Source: JABMRP01 sp964444795
Lineage (GTDB): Bacteria; Planctomycetota; Planctomycetia; Pirellulales; Thermoguttaceae
Assembly (NCBI GenBank): GCA_964444795.1
Contig: CAYUIQ010000092.1
Location: forward strand, 1 to 29,640
Direction of reading: 5' to 3'
DNA: 29,640 nucleotides
Both the position numbers and the translations under genes were made by a program. Shown here in pieces: positions 17,101 to 26,600 of this stretch. The notes below the pieces were generated by a model. That model was not told the origin of the DNA. It saw only the letters and a list, made by a program, of their open reading frames with translations, and did not search any database. Numbering within the stretch: the first letter of the stretch is position 1; every line of letters starts with the position of its first letter.

Positions 17101-17191
17101 CACACCCTTTACGGTCGACGGCCCTCGTACCCGAATCGCGTTCGAACTACCGCCACAGACGCTCTGCAGATTACACGTCACTGCGAAGTAG
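14129..17191 (+). CDS. exported FG-GAP/VCBS propeller fused to a large helical domain
   Basis: This 1020-residue secreted protein has a signal peptide (LGSFTGLVVSTCAAFG). Residues about 25-360 form an integrin-like FG-GAP propeller with six calcium-binding DxDxDG-type loops: DFNRDG (46), DFNGDG (95), DLTGDG (148), DVDGDE (198), DIDGDG (263), DVNADG (328). After a linker, about 400-1020 are helix-rich, with WWIDHRLQEDGQYGGGWDDD, WRHWVPVM and YHIRAMEPALVLWL. This pattern resembles (alpha/alpha) toroid hydrolases or lyases, and the last 100 residues look like a beta domain. AGGAG at 14117-14121 sets the start. The methyltransferase-fold/PQQ gene follows by 55 bases, so the two are probably an operon. 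It may bind and process a carbohydrate, but the catalytic residues are not identified. Confidence 0.85.
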   Translation: MMSAVRLGSFTGLVVSTCAAFGQEVAFEKIVLCDDAYYCDGVATGDFNRDGAVDIVAGPFWYEGPKFRRRHEIYPPVTFDPAKGQSDSLFSNVYDFNGDGRPEIVTHWEGSWGYVAPNWNRPHEPWTFHPLGAKGDWPQFHHGQGVGDLTGDGLPEIVINEGWLTQERSRAAEGEPAWRFQLHRFAKQRGGAQMLVYDVDGDEDADVVTSLDSHGWGLAWFENTQDKETGKLSFVQHTIMGSREEEAKYGVAFSQPHALVAGDIDGDGLTDVVVGKRRWAHGPKGDIEPGAPAVVYWFRLERTEDGVRFRPYRIDDNSGVGLQIAATDVNADGRLDVLTASKLGTSLFLAKPQDHAADSAAEVPTVEQLIQQAGNADEDAARLKILRQLKTRPDLDETLRADVDRVVAVVDRWVNDPRLFQWFHKEIRETLDYDFGIAKESPLYPLTCIYRGRMLVWTANEYGNIKGYHEVRRRFFDRAVGHFRTAAESFPDNRIVRMYLGEPIPPTKPYPGVAGAPAWAVAQREGLERLSDIVLWWIDHRLQEDGQYGGGWDDDCEMWRHWVPVMIAFEHPRMTEAQEFFSRALLSQEYMQGGYTRRIYDVEHTAEPTSDTITPMMHLAPEDPQWRKRAMLLAELMETVWTDQNECGLLQFKSTYFSSGRVDDDPVRACDTPYHIRAMEPALVLWLRTGDKRLGQLFTAWMDTWVDATARAERGKQAGVIPAAIRWPGGEPAGPGPQWWDPRHHGEPRLYEWPSAVQKLTDALLLTYHMTDDDKYLQPLRSMAAIRLEALTMSSREMPQPGSRQWCGTKLGFLARTLAKYRLLTGSDEFDELLAQDGPTRFVDASDPDRVRLTESLRHTAEALAINFPGRTSEVRWTDRVFAFARLFGEDMLFADRVPACDKRPNLGLLYATATGDRGDFAVFPLNSVRWLTEPRKIAAMVTERGSDRFSAELFHFGVEPRSMGAELYLLKPGRYTFALVDEANSTIGDATPFTVDGPRTRIAFELPPQTLCRLHVTAK

Positions 17192-17246
17192 TAGCCCGTC
17201 GAGACGCTCATATCGGATACGTCGACAGACCCCGAGGAGAACGAAG

Positions 17247-19550
17247 ATGACGAAGATGGCAGCCGTTGCAGCCGCATTCCTGGGATTGGTGCTTTCGACC
17301 TCGGCAACACGCGCACAGGGAAACGACGCCATCGCCCATGAACAGGCGGCGTCCATTTTCGAGGTAACCGGCGCGGGCGGCGGGTTGGTCGTGCATCTTG
17401 GCTGCGGCCGCGGAAGATTGACCGCCGCGCTCCGCAAGGACAACGCCTACGTGGTCCACGGGCTCGACGCCGACCCGACGCAGGTCGACGAGGCGCGAGA
17501 GCACATTCGATCGCTCGGGATCTACGGCCCGGTTTCGGCCGAGTGTTGGGATGCGCCGCTGTTGCCCTACATCGACAATACGGTCAACCTGCTTGTCGTG
17601 GAGACACCCGGCGCGGTGTCACCGGCGGAGATGGCACGCGTGCTCGTCCCGGGGGGAGTGGCCTACGTGAAACACGGTGACACCTGGACCAAAACGGCGA
17701 AGCCGCCACGCGAGGGCGTCGACGAGTGGACACACTACCTTCACGATGCCAGCGGCAATCCCGTAGCCCACGATACGGTTGTGGGACCGCCGCGTCACCT
17801 CCAATGGACTGCCCAACCGCGCCACGGCCGGAGCCACGAGTATACGCCCAGCACCAGCGCCGTCGTGTCGGCGGGAAATCGTATCTTCTACATCGCCGAT
17901 CAAGGTCCCATTGCAGCGCTACGACAACCGGCCGAGTGGAAGCTACTCGCACGCGATGCTTACAACGGGATTCTGCTGTGGCAACGGCCCATCGACAAGT
18001 GGTTCTCTCATCTCTTCAGTTGGACGCAGGGCCCGCGGCAACTTCAACACAAGCTGATCGCCGTGGGTGAGAGGGTTTACGTCACGCTTGGCTTCCATGC
18101 TCCTCTGACGGCGCTGGATGCCGCAACCGGCGAGACGGTTGCCGTTTACCCGGACACCAAAGGCACCGAGGAGATCCTTTACCAGGAAGGGGTTCTTCTG
18201 ATCGTGGTTCGGGAAGTCACCGACGCACGAGTTGCCGAGTACGCGAAGTGGGAAGAACTCACCGCACGGACAGAGTCGTCTTTGCTCCGTCGAGAAGCGC
18301 GAGCCCCGTTGGTCGGCGCCTTTCGTAACGTCGAGAACCAGGCGGCGCGAACACTCCTCGCCGTCGAGGCGACCTCTGGGCAGGTCTTGTGGAAGAAATC
18401 GGGCAAGGAAACGGCCGGACTCCGGCCGCTGAGTCTACGGGCCTGCGGCGATCAAGTCTACTGCGAAAACCGAGACGGGTTGCACTGCTTCGAACTGCAA
18501 ACCGGCAAAACCGTTTGGAGGACGTCGGCCGATCCTCTGCGTGCGGTGTCCGAGAATGCGGTTGCCTGTGTCGGCAAGAAGAAGATCACGCTGCTCTCGC
18601 CGGAGGACGGCAAGCCGCGCTGGTCGCAGCCGGTGACGTTGGCACAGCTTCGGGATGTGTTCATTATCGGCGACTCGATCTGGCTCGGAGGCGGCAAACC
18701 GTATGATTCGGGCCACTCGAAGTACACGGGACCTTCATGGGGCGCCTATTTTGCCGTAGAGTACGAGATGACCACCGGCAATATCGCGGGGGAGATCACC
18801 GCCGAGAACCCCAAACACCATCACCGGTGCTACGACAACAAAGCGACTGACCGCTATATCCTTGGCGGCCGGCGGGGGACCGAGTTTCTGGACCTGCGGT
18901 CCGGCGACTACCTCTGGCATAGCTGGGCACGTGGCACCTGCCGGTACGGTGTGATGCCGTGCAACGGAATGCTTTACGTGCCGCCTCACGCGTGCGGATG
19001 CTATATCACGGCGAAGCTGACCGGGTTCAACGCTCTCGCGCCCGCTCGAGAGGCGGAAGCGACCAGCGTAGCAAAGTCCGTGGACGTCGCGACCGGCAGA
19101 CTTGAGAAGGGCCCGGCGTATGGAACGATCCAGAACGGGCGACCGGCGGCTGCAAGTTCCGATGATTGGGCCACCTACCGCAACGACGCACAACGAAGCG
19201 GTCGTGCGCGATGCACTCTGCCGGTCTCTTTGACGTCGAAGTGGCGAACCGAGATCGGCGATGCCATCACGGCGCCGACCGTGGCCGACGGTATGGTGTT
19301 TGTTGCCCGCCCGGATCAACATGAATTGCGAGCCATCGACATCAACTCCGGCAAGACCGCATGGACGTTCACAGCCGGCGGGCGCATCGACTCGCCACCG
19401 ACCATCCACGAAGGCCAAGTGCTTCTGGGGTGCCGAGGTCGCCGACCGCGAGCCACACCTGTTCACTCTGACCGACTTCTTGGACGATACGTGGACGCAC
19501 CGCTCTTACTGGATCTTCGGCACGAAGTCTTCCATCTCAACCGGATGTAG
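17247..19550 (+). CDS. exported methyltransferase-fold/PQQ-propeller protein, interrupted by deletion and frameshift
   Basis: 767 residues are readable in this frame. A signal peptide (MTKMAAVAAAFLGLVLSTSATRAQG) precedes a class I methyltransferase-like domain (about 30-145): VVHLGCGRGR (48-57, motif I with His for the usual acid), GLDAD (Asp74), LLVVET and RVLVPGG. A PQQ-type beta-propeller follows (repeats such as LTALDAATGETVAVY, LLAVEATSGQVLWK, LRAIDINSGKTAWTF). C565, C572, C583 and C585 sit in CRYGVMPC and HACGC. After LLGC (726-729) the homologous sequence stops, and the C-terminal part resumes in the +1 frame from about 19435. The last about 38 residues of this frame are therefore noise. 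GAGGAG before the ATG fixes the start. Probably a pseudogene unless this is an assembly error. Confidence 0.85.
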   Translation: MTKMAAVAAAFLGLVLSTSATRAQGNDAIAHEQAASIFEVTGAGGGLVVHLGCGRGRLTAALRKDNAYVVHGLDADPTQVDEAREHIRSLGIYGPVSAECWDAPLLPYIDNTVNLLVVETPGAVSPAEMARVLVPGGVAYVKHGDTWTKTAKPPREGVDEWTHYLHDASGNPVAHDTVVGPPRHLQWTAQPRHGRSHEYTPSTSAVVSAGNRIFYIADQGPIAALRQPAEWKLLARDAYNGILLWQRPIDKWFSHLFSWTQGPRQLQHKLIAVGERVYVTLGFHAPLTALDAATGETVAVYPDTKGTEEILYQEGVLLIVVREVTDARVAEYAKWEELTARTESSLLRREARAPLVGAFRNVENQAARTLLAVEATSGQVLWKKSGKETAGLRPLSLRACGDQVYCENRDGLHCFELQTGKTVWRTSADPLRAVSENAVACVGKKKITLLSPEDGKPRWSQPVTLAQLRDVFIIGDSIWLGGGKPYDSGHSKYTGPSWGAYFAVEYEMTTGNIAGEITAENPKHHHRCYDNKATDRYILGGRRGTEFLDLRSGDYLWHSWARGTCRYGVMPCNGMLYVPPHACGCYITAKLTGFNALAPAREAEATSVAKSVDVATGRLEKGPAYGTIQNGRPAAASSDDWATYRNDAQRSGRARCTLPVSLTSKWRTEIGDAITAPTVADGMVFVARPDQHELRAIDINSGKTAWTFTAGGRIDSPPTIHEGQVLLGCRGRRPRATPVHSDRLLGRYVDAPLLLDLRHEVFHLNRM

Positions 19551-19983
19551 CGGAAGGGACCGGAAGCTTCTGTACGGTCGCCTGCTTGTCTTCAACGACA
19601 CGACGGTCTACGGATATGGGCGGAAGACGGTTCACTGGTCGAGCGAGTTCGAGGATGGTTCGTATCGCCTCTTCGCGCGGCGCCGCGACGCGGATCAGTC
19701 GCAATGGTCCAAGTCGGCCCCCATCCACGTCCGGGACATGGTGCTGGCCGGGGATGTTCTCTTCGCGGCCGGCGTGGAACCGGCTCCCGACAACTCTCCT
19801 GGGAAACAGGGTGTCAGCTCCGTGCCGCTATTGCTGGCTATCTCCACCTCGAACGGATCCGAACTAGCTCGCTATCCAATCGCCGCTGCACCCGTCTTTG
19901 ACGGCATGGCCGTAGCAGGAGGCAAACTGCTGCTTGCCCTTGAGAACGGCCAAGTGCTCTGCATGACAGAAGAGGGCGAGTGA
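19435..19983 (+). pseudogene. 3' fragment of the interrupted methyltransferase-fold/PQQ gene
   Basis: This is the C-terminal part of the preceding protein, out of frame by +1. From EPHLFTLTDFLDDTW through GRLLVFNDTTVYGYGRK and VRDMVLAGDVLFAAG to LLALENGQVLCMTEEGE it matches the end of this PQQ-propeller family. It has no start or ribosome site of its own. Compared with the intact paralogue at 23618, which runs about 340 residues past the same propeller position, only about 180 remain here. So roughly 150 residues were lost with the frameshift. Confidence 0.75.
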
Positions 19984-20025
19984 GGACGCACCACGAGTTG
20001 CCTCCGGTGCAAAGCATACGTGACT

Positions 20026-21537
20026 TTAAGGTCCTTTAGAGATGCGTCGATCTTCCGGATCGTCTCGAATAATGTGTACTTTGGGATTGCCGCGGAGAGC
20101 GTCGAGCATTCTCACATACCCGCTGCCATCGCGGTGAGGATCCGCGAATTGCTTCGCGCCCCAATGGCAGTCGCCCACAACGCGGTTGTTGGCGTCCAGA
20201 CAAATCCAGCCCACGGAATCCGGATCGATCTGCAAAGCGGCCGACGCGCCGGCGTGGCTGATGATCGCCGTGCCGAGCAGGCTGAATCGCTCCACTGCGG
20301 CAATATTGACGTTCGGTCTTCGCGCCGCCCCTTCACCAACGAAATGGGGCCCCACTTGGAAATGGCAATCTTTGACGACAATCTCGCGGGTGGGCCGGCC
20401 TTCCGATCCGCCACCTGCGTAGGCGACAAATGCCCCGGTGATGTTCTTGGAGTACGCGGCGTGAAGTCGAGGATTTGCACCCAACCGAACGGTCACATTC
20501 TCAATCAAGGCCTTCCCATTGTGGTTACCGGCGAATGTCAGGGCCGATCCCCCACCGCCTTGCTCCAGACAGACATCCTCGATCTCAAGGCGTCGCAGTA
20601 CGACCGTGCCTTGGCCGTCAGCACCTTCGCCGGTTCGAGCAACCATCTGAAATGCAGTTCGCCCACACCAGCGGATCCGCAAATCTTCGATCAACATGGC
20701 GAAGGCATCCGCGTGATGCGCGATCACGTTGTGATGGTACATCGCATGCTCCAAGTGAATGCCCTCGATGTCCCAATCGTCCGGGATTTCCGGTGTGGCC
20801 CCGCCGGACCAGAGGAACCCGGGCGTCTGGTCACCCCGTGCCGAACGACCCAATGAATAGCTAAGCATCCCCCACTTGTTCTTTGGGCCGACATTCGTCT
20901 GGAAATCTCTCTCTCCGCGCACGGAGCATTGGGCGAATTCGACGTCACGAAAGCCCTGCCATTCACTTTGAGAGAGCTTGGGGTTCTCCGTTCCAATTCC
21001 CATCGGCGAGCCGCCCTGAAACGTTAGGCCCTCGAATCGGATCGCGTCGGCCCATTCCAGATACAAAGTCTGCGAACCGCCCACCGCGTTTCGACGAATC
21101 AGCACGCTGCCGGGAGTCTCCGCGCGAATCAACGTCATGGGATCGCGGCCCCAGGATACATCCTTGGCTCGAATGCGGTCACTATTCTTCAGCCCACGGA
21201 CAACGCCTTCGTTCACATCGTAGGTCAGGGTGATCCGGCTGTGGGGATACTCACCCGGTCGCATCACAATCACGTCTCCGGCCGATTTCATCGGCCGTCG
21301 GTTCCTTGAAGCCGTCGACCAACGGTCCGCCCCGTAGACGTCCCCAATAGGGTCTTTCGATTTCGTAACCGTTTTCGTCGCTACATTCAACACGGACCAC
21401 ATATCTTCAGCTTTCTGCGAGAGTATCCAATTTGGCGCTTTCTCTGCGCCTGTTGTCGCAAGGGTAGAAGTTGAGGCGACGATCAGGATTGTGCTGAAAA
21501 CCCATGCATTCGTATTCACTACTTGTCTCCGCGCCAT
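20026..21537 (-). CDS. exported right-handed parallel beta-helix protein
   Basis: This 503-residue secreted protein has a signal peptide (WVFSTILIVASTSTLATTG) and then a pectate-lyase-like right-handed beta-helix. It opens with DVIVMRPGEYPHSRITLTYD and continues with rung-like repeats (IRFEGLTFQGG, RDVEFAQCSV, VVLRRLEIEDVCL, ALIENVTVRLG, EIVVKDCHFQVG). The start at 21537 follows the upstream stop as TGA-A-ATG, so translation is probably coupled. Such proteins are often polysaccharide lyases or hydrolases, or carbohydrate-binding helices. I cannot place catalytic residues. It converges with the interrupted PQQ gene, leaving about 40 bases between. Confidence 0.85.
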   Translation of the reverse strand: MARRQVVNTNAWVFSTILIVASTSTLATTGAEKAPNWILSQKAEDMWSVLNVATKTVTKSKDPIGDVYGADRWSTASRNRRPMKSAGDVIVMRPGEYPHSRITLTYDVNEGVVRGLKNSDRIRAKDVSWGRDPMTLIRAETPGSVLIRRNAVGGSQTLYLEWADAIRFEGLTFQGGSPMGIGTENPKLSQSEWQGFRDVEFAQCSVRGERDFQTNVGPKNKWGMLSYSLGRSARGDQTPGFLWSGGATPEIPDDWDIEGIHLEHAMYHHNVIAHHADAFAMLIEDLRIRWCGRTAFQMVARTGEGADGQGTVVLRRLEIEDVCLEQGGGGSALTFAGNHNGKALIENVTVRLGANPRLHAAYSKNITGAFVAYAGGGSEGRPTREIVVKDCHFQVGPHFVGEGAARRPNVNIAAVERFSLLGTAIISHAGASAALQIDPDSVGWICLDANNRVVGDCHWGAKQFADPHRDGSGYVRMLDALRGNPKVHIIRDDPEDRRISKGP

Positions 21538-21538
21538 T

Positions 21539-23314
21539 TCATGGTTCAATGTTCTCAATGGTCTGAGATGTTCCCAGGAATTCTCGGATGGGCGGCGGTG
21601 TGCCAATCCGAGAAGCCGAGTCTTGTTCCGTGGCGTTCTTCCACTGTTCAATAGATAGCGCAGGTCCGTTTCTCCAAACGAAGGTGCCTTCAGGACTGTA
21701 GATATTCTCATCGCAGTTGAAATCGGTCGGCCTGTAACCGACGTCGATCTGCCGCCTGACGCCGTCGGTGGTGTGGAATACGTTGTTGCGGATGACGAAG
21801 CTGTTGTGCTTCAGTGCGGCCGTCGGCCTGATGACCAGCATCGCTTCGGTGGGAGCCCCATGCATCGTATTGCCCACGATCCGGATAGTGCCCTCTTGCG
21901 GCGATTCCTTATTACCTACCGTGCAAAGGATAGCCCCCGGCTGCCAGCCCCCGACCGAGAGCATCAGGTTGTTGCTGATGGTGACGTTCTGGATCGTCTC
22001 GTCTTTGGGTGCGCCGGCGTAACCGGCGAGGTGGACGGCGGTGGGTAGCTTTCCACGCTCGGCGTCGGTCATCCAGAAGAGGTTGCGATCGATGACAATG
22101 TTATCGATCGGGCGATGCATCAGGTAACCTTTCGCATACGATTGCAGCGTGACGCCTAAGTCGATCATTACGTTACCCCGAATCTGCCAGTCTCGTGTTC
22201 CCTGGCAGGGTTTCACGCCGGTGGCGAATCCGTGGGAACTCCACTGCCGGCAATTCATGTCGATCACATTGTCGACAATCTCGCAACCGCTAAAACGCCC
22301 CCAGAGTTTCCAGCCCGCGGCGGAACGTCGTGCATCCGTTTCTTCACCGGGATCCATGCGGAGCGAATTGTTCTGGAACCGGTACCGTCCTCCCTCTTCA
22401 TGAATTGCCCCTCGGCAAAAGTAGGCGCCAAAGTCCTGCACTTTGTTGTTGATGAACGCGACGTCTGTAAAGGGTTGTCCCCAGAAACTGAGCACAATCG
22501 ACTGAGAGTGGTTCCGCAAGGCGCAATGGCCTCGATTGATGTTGTACAACTCAACGTCATGAATATAGACGTGGCTTTCCAGACCGCCAAAGTAGAATAG
22601 GTTGAACGCGGTAGACTTCACCTTTTCTTGATACCCGTAGTCTCGAATCGTCAGATGGGCGATCTCGATATAGCGGTTGTGTTTCCGGGGAATCGTATCG
22701 ACGGCCACCGGGAGCGTCTTCTGCCCGTCCAGCACGGCCACGTCATCCTTGTCGAAAGGCGGATATTGCCCGTCTCCATCCTTGTCCCATCCGACGAGCA
22801 TCAACGGGTTCTTTGGGAATTGAAACCCGTCACGTTTGTAGTGTCCGGGGACACCGCCGAACGGGAGCGTAATCGTCTCGTGAAACACGCCGGAAATGCA
22901 GATGATATCCTCGGCGCCGTCTCCGGGGCCGTCGACGATTGCCATCGCTTTTGAGATGGACTTGTACGGGGCAGATGCCGTGCCGCTGCCGGTTTCGTCA
23001 CTGCCGGTGTCCGCGTCAACGTAGATGAGGTCTTCGTCGATCCCGTCACCGTCGGGATCGACCGTGCGGCCGTCACCTACTTTACTGTCGGTCTGCTCGC
23101 CGATGACACCGTTACGGTCCATGTCAAATCCACACGGTCGCAGATGGTAACCCTTGCGTTGCTCGCGGATGTAGGTATCGACAAACTCGTCGGCCGCGAG
23201 GTTGCCGGCCCACGACATGAGGAGGGCAGGCACAAATACCAGTCGAAGTGAGTGGCCGACGAGGCAACGCTCTCGTTTCACGCTCGCTCTGTCTTTGCGG
23301 CTTCGTGTGAACAT
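21539..23314 (-). CDS. exported beta-helix protein with calcium-loop N-terminus
   Basis: This 591-residue secreted protein has a basic N-terminus and signal peptide (LRLVFVPALLMSWAGNLAA), then two Asp-rich loops (DMDRNGVIGEQTD and DPDGDGIDED) of the dockerin or thrombospondin-3 type that probably bind calcium. A parallel beta-helix follows, beginning IYVDADTGSDETGSGTASAP (a DUF1565-like opening) and AEDIICISGVFHETITLP, with rungs such as IEIAHLTIRDYG, VAFINNKVQDFG, WQIRGNVMIDLG, IVIDRNLFWM and VTISNNLMLSVG. The ATG at 23314 has GGAG 8 bases upstream. The stop touches the second beta-helix gene. It is likely a carbohydrate-active or carbohydrate-binding surface protein. Substrate unknown. Confidence 0.85.
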   Translation of the reverse strand: MFTRSRKDRASVKRERCLVGHSLRLVFVPALLMSWAGNLAADEFVDTYIREQRKGYHLRPCGFDMDRNGVIGEQTDSKVGDGRTVDPDGDGIDEDLIYVDADTGSDETGSGTASAPYKSISKAMAIVDGPGDGAEDIICISGVFHETITLPFGGVPGHYKRDGFQFPKNPLMLVGWDKDGDGQYPPFDKDDVAVLDGQKTLPVAVDTIPRKHNRYIEIAHLTIRDYGYQEKVKSTAFNLFYFGGLESHVYIHDVELYNINRGHCALRNHSQSIVLSFWGQPFTDVAFINNKVQDFGAYFCRGAIHEEGGRYRFQNNSLRMDPGEETDARRSAAGWKLWGRFSGCEIVDNVIDMNCRQWSSHGFATGVKPCQGTRDWQIRGNVMIDLGVTLQSYAKGYLMHRPIDNIVIDRNLFWMTDAERGKLPTAVHLAGYAGAPKDETIQNVTISNNLMLSVGGWQPGAILCTVGNKESPQEGTIRIVGNTMHGAPTEAMLVIRPTAALKHNSFVIRNNVFHTTDGVRRQIDVGYRPTDFNCDENIYSPEGTFVWRNGPALSIEQWKNATEQDSASRIGTPPPIREFLGTSQTIENIEP

Positions 23315-23617
23315 CGGGATTCTCCAACGCGCGGCGGGAATAGTGATTCTGGCGGTAAATAGACTCACTGGCCATCATGATACAGAATTCGGCCATCGAT
23401 TGCAGTCTTTATCGGCCCTGCGAGACCGCTCAGCAACACGATGATCGACGGTCATCCAGCGCCCGACGCTTCCTTGCAACCAGAGTACAGGCAGAGTAGA
23501 CTGCGAGTTCTGTCCGCAATCGGCAAAGGGATCACCCGAACTCTTGCCATGCGGGATACAAGAGATGGCAGACGCATTGCCTTGCGAAGTGTGCTATTCC
23601 GCTGACGAGGTGAAAGC
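23315..23617. promoter_or_regulatory. divergent upstream region of the beta-helix and second PQQ genes
   Basis: This 303-base gap feeds both the beta-helix pair (-) and the PQQ gene (+). A weak sigma70-like pair, TTGCAA (23474-23479), 17 bases, TAGACT (23497-23502), points toward the PQQ gene. I found no sequence clearly shared with the other divergent region (13828-14128). Confidence 0.3.
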
Positions 23618-26600
23618 ATGAAGCTGCAGGCATTGGGTTTGATGATTGTCGCGGCCCTGGCCGTCACCCCGGCTGCGTATGGCCAACCGGGCGCCGCCAA
23701 GGTCAACATTCATAACCCCTCCCCTGAGATTACCAGTGCGCTGGTCCAGGAGATTGTCTCGGCCGCCGGTACGCGCGGGGGTTTGTGTGTCGTTGCTGGT
23801 TGCGGATCACCGGAACTTGTCGCTGCTCTCGTTCGGCAATCAGACTTCTTCGTGCATGTGTTGGAATCCGACGAAACGGAGCTTCGGCGGATTCGCCAAG
23901 TGATCGACTCTACCGGAGCATACGGCCGCCGCGCTTCTGCCGAACGTGGCAACTTGTCACGATTGCCTTATCCCGACTACTGTGCCAATCTGATCATCTG
24001 CGATTTGCCGGGATTGCCGCGGGAGGATGCCTGCTGGACGGAATTGCTGCGCGTGCTGCGTCAGGGTGGACTGGCTTATGTGGGGCAGTCGGCCCGAACG
24101 GCGCGGACCTGCACGCCCATTTCGGCCGAGGCTCTGCGTGGTAAGTTGACAACCGCGGGCGTCGCCGACTTCGACATCGTTGAAATGCACGGTCTCTGGG
24201 CTCGGATCCGACGCAGCCAGCCCGCGGGCATGCGTGATTGGAGCCACGGTCGCTGGGGTACTCCGGGGAACAATCCCTGCGTGGACGACTCGCTGGTTAG
24301 AGCCCCGTTTCATACCTCGTGGATTGCCGAGCCGAACAGCTTCACGAAGTTCGGGCTGCCGCTCGCTTCCGGAGGCCGCGTGTTGCTGCGGCATGGTGGC
24401 ATTACGTACGAAGGCCGCTACAAGCCTTCTCAACAACCCGACTTGATTCAGGCCTTCGATGCGTACAACGGCACTCTGCTGTGGCAACGGCGACTCGAAG
24501 AACCGGAAGGCGACGGTTTCGTGGCGGTGGGTGATCGTGTGTTCGCTGCCGGACGGACGACGCTGGTCGCCCTTGAGGCGAGGAACGGTTCGACGGTCTG
24601 GCGTTTGCAGGCCGAAGATGCCTTACCGGGCATGCAGTGCTGGGGGGGATATCGCTGTCGTGATGACGTGTTGGTGGCGGCCGTTTGCGATACGCTGCCG
24701 CGGCAACGTGCCCGGGTGCGGCAGACGGGGCTGGTGGGCCTGTCGCCGTCGGATGGATCATTGCGGTGGAAACTCCGCCCCCCTTCTGGCGTCGCTTCGT
24801 TTGCCTTGGGGCCCCAGCGATGCTTCTACCGTAGTGATGGTGATTTGGTGGCCGTGCGGATCGCCGACTCACAGGAAGTGTGGCGCCGGGCCATGGCTGG
24901 AGCGGGTATCGTCCGTTACGCTGGAGGCACGGTCTACACGGATTCGGCCTGCTTCGCTGCCTCCGATGGAACGGCGGGCCGGCGCGGCAATTTCCGCGGG
25001 GTGCTCGTCGGCGACCGCGTGATTGTAGGCGGCATGAAGGGTGTGAGCGTGACCGATTTGGCGACCGGAAATCGCATACCCGCCTTCCCGGTGCCTCGCG
25101 ATCCGTACTGCCCCAAGACGGGCATTCCCGATGGATGCTCCTTCATGTATGGCCGTTGCATCATGTCGACCGCATCGACGAACTGCTATTTCTTCAGCTA
25201 CGGAGGCACCGTCATCGGCGACCTGATCCGCGATGAGGTGTTTCCCTGCGAGAGTTTCCGCTCCAATTGCCGTACCGGCGTGATTGTCGGCGGCGGAATG
25301 GTGTACAACTCGCCGAGCGGTTGTGGCTGTTCATTGCCTGTTCGCGGCGGCATCTCGCTGGTGCCGGTGGACGAATCGCTCTACTGGTGTCGTGACGAAT
25401 CGAAACCGCTCCCGCAATTGGAAAAGGGACCGGCCTTTGCCGACGAAATCCGGGCAGCCGAAGCCCGCGACGCGTGGCCCTGCTTTCGTCACGACCCGGC
25501 GCGCAGCGGCGTCACCGAGGCGCGGGTTCGGTGGCCTGTTGCCCGTGGGTGGCAGACCAGACTGTCGGGCAAGCTGACGCCACCGATTGTGGTCGGCGGT
25601 CGTGTGTTCATCGGCTCCGACAACCACTCCATCCATGCTTTGGACGCCGGCACGGGTGCAACGCTTTGGCGATTCGTCACCGGCGGCGAGGTCTGGGCCA
25701 GCCCAGCGTGGTGGCAGGGGCGTCTGTACGTCGGCAGCCAGGACGGGTGGGTCTACTGTTTGCGAGCCGATACCGGCCGGCTTGTTTGGCGTTTCCGCGG
25801 AGCGCCTCACGACCGGAAGATGCTTTACTACGGACGCCCCCAGTCTCTCTGGCCGATCGCCGGCGGAGTGATCGTCGAAGAAGGCACCGTGCAGTTCTAC
25901 GCCGGGCGCTGCAGTCACGACCGGGTGTTTATCTGGTCACTTGATGCCCGCACGGGCGAAGTCCTGTGGCGAAACGATCGGGCGGGCCGGGCGGTCGAGG
26001 TCACCGGGCCCACAGGCGGAGTGTCGCCGCACGGCGTCTCGCCCAGCGGTGTGCTAGCGGCATCCGGAGAAACGCTGTACGTGCCGCAAGGCCCCTACGC
26101 CCCTGCTGCTTTCGCGCGCGACGACGGCCGAATCCTGTGGTGGGGCCGACGCGGCGACAGCTTGCAGCGATCCAACATTGAAGTCCAAAACCTGGGCGGA
26201 CCGAACCTCGTGGTTACCGAGAACCTGCTATTTGTGGGAGGGCCGAATCCGGTGACCGGCTCGTCACAGTCCTTTGTGGTCTTGGATGCCCAAAGCGGGC
26301 GCATGTGGGGTGCCGACGATCCGAGGCTGTTCTCCAAGGCTGGGCGAGACGAAAACGGTGAAGCCATCAACGTGCAGCGAGCCGCGTTCGGGACGAAGCC
26401 CATCCGTTTTGGCCGGGAGTTCTCGCCCGTCGTGGTCGACGGCGGTGTGCTCGTTCCCGGTTACCGTGGCGGGCTCCTCGATCTGAAAAAGCACCTTCAG
26501 ACCCAGTTCACGGCGACCGGTGTTGACGCACGCAAGTGGTCGGCTCCCTTGCCGTCGGGTACCCTGACAGTCGCCGGTGACAAGGTCCTGATCGCTTCGG

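Noticed and set aside
19422..19460. Programmed +1 frameshift in the PQQ gene
   Set aside because: No slippery sequence is evident. Homology is also missing for about 150 residues across the junction, which points to deletion rather than recoding.
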